From positions 310,001-374,000 of the forward strand of contig CBDCAA010000008.1 of NCBI GenBank assembly GCA_965213855.1: a stretch of DNA of 64,000 bases, written 5' to 3'. Shown here in pieces: positions 58,104 through 64,000 of this stretch (positions within the stretch are counted from its first letter, which is position 1; every line of letters begins with the position of its first letter). Origin of the DNA: JBBROS01 sp965213855. Its GTDB lineage: Bacteria; Pseudomonadota; Alphaproteobacteria; Acetobacterales; Acetobacteraceae. The translations under genes and the position numbers were made by a program. The notes beneath the pieces are model-generated. The model worked only from the letters and a program-made list of their open reading frames with translations, searched no databases and was not told where the DNA came from.

Positions 58104-59014
58104 GAGGCTCCATGTCCGGTGGCGGCCGATCTGTAGTCCATATTTCGTAGATCCTCGAGCAGGCCGGGTCCCTTGGGGCGCCAGCCGAGCTGTTCGCGCG
58201 TGAGGGCGCTGGACGCAGGAAAGTCCAGCCCCGCGAATGCGCCAAGCCAGCCGAAATGCGCCGCCGCTTCCTCAGCCGTGAGCGAGCGGACCGGCACGCC
58301 CAACCCGACGCCGATCACCTCGGCGATCTCACGGACGGACACGCCTTCCTCGGCGACGGCATGCCAGCACGCTCCAGCCTTGTGGTTGTCCAACGCGAGC
58401 CGGTAAAGCCGGGCCACGTCCGTCACGTGTGCCGCGGGCCAGCGGTTGGCGCCGTTCCCGACATAGGCCGACAACCCGGTCTGACGGGCGATCTCGATCG
58501 CCGGCGAGATCAGCCCCTGCTTCACCGTGTCGTGCACCTGCGGCAAACGCACGACCGCGACCGAGACGCCATGCCGTGCCGCCTCTTCACCGGCCAGCTC
58601 CGACAGTCGCCGGGGGATGGGACTGTCGCGATCGAACACGCCCTCCATCGCGAGTTGACCGGGCTTGGAGCTTCCCATGCCCGTGCCGGAGGTGATGACG
58701 AGCGGCCGGTCCGAGCCTGCGAGTGCGCTCGCCATGGCCTTGATGACCCGGCTGTCGTTCTCGCAATTCTCCACGAAGCGCGAGAAGTCATGGTCGAAAG
58801 CGGTGTGGATCACCGCGTCCGCTTGGGCTGCGCCGCTGGCGAGGGTGTCCGGGTCGTCCAAGGCGCCGCGATGGGCCTCGGCGCCGGCCTGCGCCAGCCA
58901 GCACGCGCCGGCGTCGGACCGGGTCAAACCGAGTACCTGGTGCCCGGCGCAAATCAGTTCGGGCACGATCCGCGAGCCGATAAAGCCAGTGGCTCCGGTA
59001 AGGAACACACGCAT
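58100..59014 (-). CDS. NAD-dependent epimerase/dehydratase-like extended SDR
   Basis: A 304-residue extended SDR. The cofactor motif is MRVFLTGATGFIGSRIVPELICAGHQV, with AVIHTAFDHDFSRF and LVITSGTGMG further on. The usual Tyr-x-x-x-Lys is not obvious, since the region reads RRLSELAGEEAARHGVS; this resembles the atypical group related to NAD(P)-binding regulators. The ATG at 59014 is chosen over 59065. It is divergent from an MmyB-type regulator, an arrangement common for such reductases, and leads the minus-strand group with DUF5519. Confidence 0.85.
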   Translation of the reverse strand: MRVFLTGATGFIGSRIVPELICAGHQVLGLTRSDAGACWLAQAGAEAHRGALDDPDTLASGAAQADAVIHTAFDHDFSRFVENCENDSRVIKAMASALAGSDRPLVITSGTGMGSSKPGQLAMEGVFDRDSPIPRRLSELAGEEAARHGVSVAVVRLPQVHDTVKQGLISPAIEIARQTGLSAYVGNGANRWPAAHVTDVARLYRLALDNHKAGACWHAVAEEGVSVREIAEVIGVGLGVPVRSLTAEEAAAHFGWLGAFAGLDFPASSALTREQLGWRPKGPGLLEDLRNMDYRSAATGHGAS

Positions 59015-59111
59015 TCGGGGGTCTCCGATGTTGTCGCAAGCCCATTTCGGCCCACTCTGCGTCATGTTAAAGTAGTGAGGTTATCCTGGTATAGGCCGCA
59101 ATAGGATCGCC

Positions 59112-59945
59112 ATGCCCGCCGAGACTTCGAGCCTTCTTGGAACCTACCTCCGGGACCGCCGCACCCGGCTTGATCCCGTCGCGTTCGGCTTCAGCCCGAG
59201 CCGCCGGCGGACGCCCGGGTTACGTCGAGAGGAGGTCGCCCAGCGCGCGAACATCAGCCCGACCTGGTATACTTGGTTGGAACAGGGCCGTGGCGGCTCG
59301 CCGTCGGCCGACGTGCTCAACCGGATCGCGAGCGGGCTGATGTTGACGGATCCCGAGCGCGAGCATCTGTTCATGCTCGGTCTCGGGCGCCCACCCGAGG
59401 TCCGCTACAAGCCCGTCGATGGTGTCACTCCACGGCTTCAGCGTCTGCTCGATGCGCTCAAGGTCAGCCCGGCGATCATCAAGACGGCGACTTGGGACGT
59501 CATTGCCTGGAACCGGGCCGCCGCGGCGCTGCTGACCGACTATGCGAAGTTGCCTCGTGAGCAGCGCAACATCCTGAAGCTCATCTTCGCTGATTCCGGG
59601 GTGCGTGCCCGGCAGGAAGACTGGGAGAGCGTCGCCCATTTCGTCGTCGGCGCCTTTCGAGCGGATGCGGCCCGCGCGGGCGCGAGCGCCGAGACCACGA
59701 AACTCGTCGAGGAGCTTTCTCGGTCGAGCCCTGAATTCGAAGCATTATGGCGCGACAACAACGTCGTGGCACACGGGGGAGGGCTGAAGCGCCTGCACCA
59801 CCCGGACCTCGGGCTTCTGGAACTGGAGTTCTCCGTCTTTGCCGTCGATGGCAGGCCGGAACTGGGGATGGTCGTCTACAACCCCGCGACCGACGAACTC
59901 GCGGAGCGGATAAGCCGCTACCTCGACCAGCACGGGCACGCTTGA
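59112..59945 (+). CDS. XRE-family regulator with MmyB-like ligand domain
   Basis: A 277-residue regulator. The N-terminal helix-turn-helix reads LGTYLRDRRTRLDP, RTPGLRREEVAQRANISPTWYTWLEQGRGGSPSADVLNRIASGL, typical of this group. The C-terminal MmyB-like domain follows (TWDVIAWNRAAAALLTDYAKLP, RNILKLIFADSGVR, GLLELEFSVFAVDGRPELGMVVYNPA), a fold proposed to bind fatty acids. It is divergent from the extended SDR with under 100 bases between, so that gene is its most likely target. Confidence 0.92.
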   Translation: MPAETSSLLGTYLRDRRTRLDPVAFGFSPSRRRTPGLRREEVAQRANISPTWYTWLEQGRGGSPSADVLNRIASGLMLTDPEREHLFMLGLGRPPEVRYKPVDGVTPRLQRLLDALKVSPAIIKTATWDVIAWNRAAAALLTDYAKLPREQRNILKLIFADSGVRARQEDWESVAHFVVGAFRADAARAGASAETTKLVEELSRSSPEFEALWRDNNVVAHGGGLKRLHHPDLGLLELEFSVFAVDGRPELGMVVYNPATDELAERISRYLDQHGHA

Positions 59946-60393
59946 ATGGGCAAGCCGCACCCAAAAGTGCCGGAGCGCTCCTTGGCGATCTCAGCGGCGC
60001 GCGGTGGGGTGTATGGGGCGGGGCCGCCGGCAAGACTGGGACAATGGCGGCCCCTCGGCTAGAGGCGATGTGTTTCGGCGTGGAAACGGACCCTGTTATG
60101 GAGTGAAAATGCCCCCTTACGCGACAGGAGTCATGAAGCCGTTCACGAGAAGCAGGCAAGTTAATCGTTGACCGACCTTCCGACGGCGGTCCAGGACAGG
60201 ACATGAGAAAGGTCGATCTTGTAATCGATCGCCGAGACCGCCTCCGCCTTGAGGGCAAGCGGAAGACCGTAGGTATAGAGTTTCCTGACCGAGCCACCGT
60301 CTTCGTGGCCGACGATCTAGAGTAGCTCATCACCAAAGTCGGGGCGTTTCAGGTGGCCGAGCAATCCGTGTCCGATGCTGGTAGCGTGGATGC
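59946..60393. other. Gap at the left edge of the island
   Basis: About 450 bases holding the integrase remnant. A stretch at about 60070-60120 (GTGTTTCGGCGTGG, AACGGACCCTGTTATGG, GTGAAAATGCCCCC) is reminiscent of insertion-sequence ends, but no transposase is present. Nothing else is recognised. Confidence 0.4.
60161..60378 (-). pseudogene. Tyrosine recombinase (integrase) C-terminal remnant
   Basis: The minus strand reads HGLLGHLKRPDFGDELL, then an in-frame TAG, then IVGHEDGGSVRKLYTYGLPL and LKAEAVSAIDY before a TAA at 60163. The G-H-x-x-G-x-x-x-x-x-Y arrangement and the D-E-L-L-x-x-I-V-G-H lead-in are those of the catalytic C-terminus of phage-type integrases: last His/Trp box and Tyr nucleophile. 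The N-terminal and core domains are gone. It marks one side of a lower-GC segment that ends near tRNA-Gln. Confidence 0.6.
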
Positions 60394-61392
60394 ATGAAGT
60401 GGAAAGAGCGAAGCATCGACGAACTGGCCGACATGATATGCGGCAACTACGACCAGTCTTCGACGATGTTCCAGTATCGCTCCAGCAGCGGCCTGACGAG
60501 GTTCTTCCGCGACGCGGACACCGACTATAAGCATGACGGCAGCACCCGAGCGGCATGGGTCGGATGCGCGCTCATCGAGATACTCGACGAGCCGCACCCT
60601 GACGGGAAAACCCCACCAGATTCCTTCCTTCGGGTGATAACCCGGCTGATGGACATAGGGGACAAGACCACACACGACGACGATAAGAGGTCAGGGGCGC
60701 TCAGGCTCCTCAACGTGCCCCTGAACAGGGAGGGGTTCGAGGCGTTCTACGCAGACGACAACCAGTGCTACCTGCGGCACGTCGCGACGAAAGCCGTGGT
60801 TGCCTCGTCGGGCAATCCCCACCGTCCGTTCAGCAAGCAAGAGGAGGTGCGGAAATCCCAACTCTCCGCTTATCTGGATGCCGCGTCGGAAGACGAGTTC
60901 ATCGGCGATGTGCTCCTGCCCATGCTGCGGCAGGTGGGCTTCCACCGTATCACCAGCGGCGGGCACAAGGACAAGGCTCTGGAGTTCGGTAAGGACGTGT
61001 GGATGCGATACCAACTCCCCACGCAACACGTCTTGTACTTCGGCATCCAGGCGAAAAAGGGGAAGTTGGACTCAGCAGGTGTCACGAAGCCCGGCAATGC
61101 GAACATGGCGGAAATCCTCAACCAGGCCATGATGATGCTGGCCCATCAGATATTCGACCCGGAACTGAACCGGAAGGTGCTGGTTGACCACGCCATCATC
61201 GCTGCTGGCGGGGAGATTACGAAGGCCGCTCGACACTTCATCGCAGAGTCGCTGGACGCGAACAGGCGCAGCCAAATCCTGTTCATGGACCGAGACGACA
61301 TCATCAACCTGTATATCGTCAACAACGTGCCGTTGCCGGTGAAGGCGTTAATGGCGAAGGCAGCATCGATGGACGACGACATCCCCTTCTGA
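60394..61392 (+). CDS. Predicted defence protein: AbiJ-N-like domain plus PD-(D/E)XK-like C-terminus
   Basis: A 332-residue protein. Residues 1-150 (ELADMICGNYDQS, FQYRSSSGLTRFFRDADTDY, HDGSTRAAWVGCALIEIL, SFLRVITRLMDI, GALRLLNVPLNREGFEAFY) match my memory of the AbiJ N-terminal domain found on abortive-infection effectors. Residues 170-300 look like a restriction-endonuclease fold: DEFIGDVLLPMLRQVGFHRI, then HKDKALEFGKDVWMRYQLP and YFGIQAKKGKL. These supply Glu, Asp and a Q-A-K-K strand as a PD-(D/E)XK-type site. Codon use (ATA, AGG, AAA) is distinctly less GC-biased than in the core genes. It is followed 15 bases later by a tail-anchored protein, probably its partner. Confidence 0.65.
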   Translation: MKWKERSIDELADMICGNYDQSSTMFQYRSSSGLTRFFRDADTDYKHDGSTRAAWVGCALIEILDEPHPDGKTPPDSFLRVITRLMDIGDKTTHDDDKRSGALRLLNVPLNREGFEAFYADDNQCYLRHVATKAVVASSGNPHRPFSKQEEVRKSQLSAYLDAASEDEFIGDVLLPMLRQVGFHRITSGGHKDKALEFGKDVWMRYQLPTQHVLYFGIQAKKGKLDSAGVTKPGNANMAEILNQAMMMLAHQIFDPELNRKVLVDHAIIAAGGEITKAARHFIAESLDANRRSQILFMDRDDIINLYIVNNVPLPVKALMAKAASMDDDIPF

Positions 61393-61407
61393 CGAGAGAG
61401 GAAGACA

Positions 61408-62775
61408 TTGGCTTACATTGCCCCGTCCACCGCCGAGCAGAAGGTTCAGGCTGGCTACCTCGCCCCCTGCTCGCCTCAGGCAGCTTACGACTGGCTTGAA
61501 GGGCGTGCTCCTAAAACCTCTGTCGAAGCCAGGGACTCCCGGAGCATCTGGAACCAAAACGCCGACTTGGCCGAGTACATCCTGCTGCGCAGGCGCGACC
61601 GGCTGATTGACCTGGGACTGGCCCGCTTCGCGCAGACCGAGCGTGCGGTTCGGCGCGCCTACATGCGGGGCGATGCAACTTGCCGCATTGCGGCGTGGTC
61701 GAACGTGGGTGCGTCGGGGTCGTCCCTCATGGCTGGGATGTGGGCGAACGAGCGCGACATTGCGCTCCTAGTAGCCCGCGGGCACGACGACGAGTTGGCG
61801 ACCATGGCCGCAAATCCGGCGCTCGGGGAAAGCGTGCTGTCCGCCATGGTCGGCAGAAAGGGAGCATTCACCGAGGTCACCGACCGGCGATGGGTGACTT
61901 GCATGCGAGGGTTGGCACAGAATCCCAGGCTCAAGGAGGAATACGGCCCCGACCGACCCATGGATGGCTACGCAGAGTATACCCACAACAAGGTCTTCAC
62001 CGAGGTTTGGGGATTGGCCGCCAGTCTTCCAGCGACCCAGGATTGGGCGGCGTTGCTGAGCCAGGTGCTCCAATCCTGCCGACTGCCTACTGGTATGGGT
62101 GAGCAAGCGGAAGGCATAGTTAGCCGCTGGCGCATCGACAGGGAGCGGGTGCCCGACGAGAAATACTACAGCCCAGGCCCGAGCTTCTATCTGCGGACGA
62201 GGTTGGCCGATTTGTTAAAACCAGACGCTGCACTCCTAGGGTCTGAAGACCGGGCTGTGCGCCTGTCGTTCTGGAAACGCTTTGACCCAAGGCAGCACCC
62301 TGAATGGGTGGACAGCATGCGCCACGTGTTCATGACGGAGGACGAGAACGACGCACAGGATGCGCTCACACACGCCATGTGGAATGAGCGCCTATGGCAG
62401 ACGGAGGCCACTCGGCAGGAGTTGCGCTCTCTCTGCTGGTCCGCCCCGGACCGCCGCCACGACATGATGATGCCCAACACGTTTCAGGGGCACCTCAGAC
62501 GTAGGGCACGGGAGAATCCCGAATGGTTCCGGGATGCCGAGCCATCCAACGAGACGACGGAAATCCTGTCCCAGCGCCACGACATGATGACAGGCGACCA
62601 ACCCGAGCCAGCATGGGCGTCTGCGCTGGCCGCCAGGATAGACGACCTTGCCGCCCGCCCTACCCTGATGGCCTCCCCTCCTGCCGCGCGTCCGGGAGGA
62701 CTGCAGTCCATCCCCGCATGGGTGTGGTGGGTGGCCTTGCTCGCGGTCGGACTGGCGTGGCGAAACTGGCACTGA
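61408..62775 (+). CDS. Tail-anchored helical-repeat protein, unknown function, partner of the AbiJ-like protein
   Basis: A 455-residue protein I cannot assign. Residues 1-410 are largely alpha-helical and hydrophilic with HEAT-like units (DLAEYILLRRRDRLIDLGLARF, ERDIALLVARGHDDELATMAANPALGESVLSAMVGR, EWVDSMRHVFMTEDENDAQDALTHAMWNERLW). The extreme C-terminus has one hydrophobic segment (IPAWVWWVALLAVGLAW) ending four residues later, so it is a tail-anchored membrane protein with the body in the cytoplasm. It starts 15 bases after the AbiJ-like gene and shares its lower-GC codon use. A sensor or membrane-targeting partner for the putative nuclease is my inference. Confidence 0.6.
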   Translation: MAYIAPSTAEQKVQAGYLAPCSPQAAYDWLEGRAPKTSVEARDSRSIWNQNADLAEYILLRRRDRLIDLGLARFAQTERAVRRAYMRGDATCRIAAWSNVGASGSSLMAGMWANERDIALLVARGHDDELATMAANPALGESVLSAMVGRKGAFTEVTDRRWVTCMRGLAQNPRLKEEYGPDRPMDGYAEYTHNKVFTEVWGLAASLPATQDWAALLSQVLQSCRLPTGMGEQAEGIVSRWRIDRERVPDEKYYSPGPSFYLRTRLADLLKPDAALLGSEDRAVRLSFWKRFDPRQHPEWVDSMRHVFMTEDENDAQDALTHAMWNERLWQTEATRQELRSLCWSAPDRRHDMMMPNTFQGHLRRRARENPEWFRDAEPSNETTEILSQRHDMMTGDQPEPAWASALAARIDDLAARPTLMASPPAARPGGLQSIPAWVWWVALLAVGLAWRNWH

Positions 62776-63286
62776 CAGCCCCCTACGCTCCGGCATGCTG
62801 ATGAACATCAACGACCCCAAGATTGCCGCCCTTGAAGCCACAGTCCGAAGGCGCCCGATCTCTTCCAAGGCCGAACTGGAGTGGTCGAAATGCACGGTTC
62901 AGCCCACGCAGTTCAGCGAACTCGAACGGTTCAGAGCGAGATCGGGCCAACACGGAACCACGTTGCCTTGATCGACAGGTGAGGTGCCCCGGATTAAGCA
63001 GCGCGGCCGCTGCCGCTGCGCTGGAGCGCGCACGCCGACCATTTCGGCTGACGTCAACGCGCTCGATTGGCGCAAAAGACGCCAGCCGAAAGGCCTGCTT
63101 CACCTCCCGTCGAGCATCGGAAACTCGCAAGCGAACTGCCGATTTCGGCAACGGAGAAACGGTCGCGTGACGGCGGGGCAAACGCGGCCGTAGAGAAGAT
63201 GGTAGTTCGCTTGCTGAGCGCAGAAGCCGCCACGTGCGGGCGTTCTGGCACGCTTACGCGCATATACCGGAAAGGGCACGACTGGT
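62776..63286. other. Gap between island genes and tRNA-Gln
   Basis: About 510 bases. Open frames on both strands are basic and compositionally odd with no recognisable motif, and I saw no second copy of the tRNA end. It may be debris of the element inserted at the tRNA. Confidence 0.4.
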
Positions 63287-63360
63287 TGGCTGGGGGACCT
63301 GGATTCGAACCAAGGCTTTCCGAGTCAGAGTCGGAAGTTCTACCGCTAAACTATCCCCCA
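63287..63360 (-). tRNA. tRNA-Gln (anticodon CTG)
   Basis: The minus strand gives a complete cloverleaf of 74 bases. The acceptor stem TGGGGGA pairs with TCCCCCA, discriminator base G is followed by an encoded CCA, the D arm contains AGCGGTAGAAC, the anticodon stem is TCCGA/TCGGA with loop CTCTGAC, and the T arm contains GGTTCGAATCC. The loop gives anticodon CTG, reading CAG (Gln). The U1-A72 pair and discriminator G are typical of tRNA-Gln. Its 3' end faces the low-GC island on the left. Confidence 0.95.
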
Positions 63361-63484
63361 TCGTGGACGGAACACGCGCCGACACGAGAGGATCGGGGGA
63401 ATATCATGTGATTTGGAAGGCGGCAACATCGTGGACGTTGCCGGTGCAGAGAGCGCTTGCGCGGCGGGCGCGAACGCAAACACA

Positions 63485-64000
63485 ATGCCGGATGATCCTG
63501 TTGTCCCATCGGCAGCGCCGACCATGACCTTCGTGGTTGGGGCTCGTGCGCACCGTCCGGCCGATCCGGTGACCTACGCGGCGCTGGATTTGGGGACAAA
63601 CAATTGCCGGATGCTTGCCGGGGTGCCGGCGCGGGACGGGTTCCGGGTCGTCGACAGTTTCAGCCGGACGGTGCGGCTGGGCGAGGGCCTGCAGTCCACC
63701 GGACGGCTGAGCGAGGCCGCGATGGACCGGGCGGTCCACGCGCTGCAGGCCTGTGCGGCACGGCTGGCGCGTCGCCCGCCGCGGGCGGTGCGGGCGATCG
63801 CGACGGAGGCATGCCGACAGGCCGATAACGGGGCGGCGTTCATCGAGCGCGTTTGGGTCGAGACCGGGTTGCGCTTCGACGTGATCAGTCCGCGCACCGA
63901 GGCGCTCCTGGCGCTTGAAAGCTGCACGCCGCTGCTTGCTCCAGCCGCACGGCGGGCGCTGCTGTTCGACATCGGCGGCGGGTCGACGGAGCTGGCCTGG
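63485..64000 (+). CDS. Ppx/GppA phosphatase family protein, 3' end outside the window
   Basis: At least 172 residues of an ASKHA-fold phosphatase. YAALDLGTNNCRMLAG is the first phosphate loop (D-x-G-T/S-N-x-x-R/K). The rest follows the family: VVDSFSRTVRLGEGLQSTGRLSEAAMDRAVHAL, AVRAIATEACRQADNGAAFIERV, and the second loop LLFDIGGGSTELAW, where the window ends. These enzymes hydrolyse polyphosphate or pppGpp. The ATG at 63524 is a possible alternative start; the first residues before YAALD are not conserved. It is unrelated to the island on the other side of tRNA-Gln. Confidence 0.9.
   Translation, partial: MPDDPVVPSAAPTMTFVVGARAHRPADPVTYAALDLGTNNCRMLAGVPARDGFRVVDSFSRTVRLGEGLQSTGRLSEAAMDRAVHALQACAARLARRPPRAVRAIATEACRQADNGAAFIERVWVETGLRFDVISPRTEALLALESCTPLLAPAARRALLFDIGGGSTELAW

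Noticed and set aside
60070..60120. Insertion-sequence end-like segment near the island edge
   Set aside because: The resemblance to IS21-type ends is only from memory, and there is no transposase or matching inverted end in the window.
1..64000. CRISPR arrays, rRNA genes, riboswitches and complete transposons
   Set aside because: Looked for and not seen: no regularly spaced repeats, no rRNA-like sequence, no recognisable riboswitch core and no intact transposase.

Overview
The window is GC-rich DNA from what looks like an alphaproteobacterium. MucR- and phasin-like genes, an HWE-type histidine kinase, FCD-type GntR and AraC regulators and dense GTGA/ATGA-overlapped operons all point that way. 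Acetobacteraceae or another Rhodospirillales family is my best guess, from general gene style only. No rRNA, CRISPR array or intact insertion sequence was seen. One tRNA (Gln, CTG) lies near the right end.

Layout. (1) 1-4.4 kb, minus strand: exopolysaccharide operon with a glycosyltransferase, a polyprenyl-phosphate sugar transferase, a second glycosyltransferase and an acyltransferase cut by the left edge. (2) 4.4-8.1 kb: ExeA-like membrane ATPase, acyl carrier protein, a wrecked acyl-AMP ligase tail and a repeat protein. (3) 8.6-14.9 kb, minus: probable ribitol operon with AraC regulator, periplasmic binding protein, ATPase, permease, ribitol 2-dehydrogenase and FGGY kinase. (4) 15-19.5 kb: LysE exporter, a serine-recombinase scrap and a four-gene cupin/isochorismatase operon facing an AraC regulator. 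(5) 19.6-27.6 kb, minus: second sugar-alcohol operon with GntR regulator, esterase, binding protein, two permeases, epimerase, Gfo/Idh dehydrogenase and mannitol-type dehydrogenase. It has no ATPase gene.

(6) 27.7-51 kb is the most coherent region: a low-oxygen/acid-stress block. It holds cytochrome bd oxidase (cydAB) with a CBS-BON protein, a ClpP paralogue, glutamate decarboxylase, an aspartate:alanine antiporter with aspartate 4-decarboxylase, a triple-BON protein, a Zn alcohol dehydrogenase, a phasin-like protein, a MucR-like regulator and a lipoprotein. Most of these transcription units are preceded by a 13-bp element close to TGRGTAGTTTCCG, found only in gaps of this block. In its middle is a 1469-residue CheB-CheR-PAS-kinase-receiver-receiver-LuxR protein, the obvious candidate to read and drive the regulon. 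A second CheB-CheR-PAS-HWE kinase with a single-domain receiver follows at 51-54.8 kb.

(7) 54.8-60 kb: ordinary accessory genes (DUF1835, SnoaL-like, DUF5519, NAD-epimerase, MmyB-type regulator). (8) 60.2-63.4 kb: a small, lower-GC island between a broken tyrosine-recombinase tail and tRNA-Gln. It carries an AbiJ-N-like/PD-(D/E)XK-like protein and a tail-anchored partner, which I read as a candidate undescribed defence pair. (9) The right edge opens a Ppx/GppA phosphatase.

All calls rest on reading the sequence and remembered family motifs; no database search was possible.
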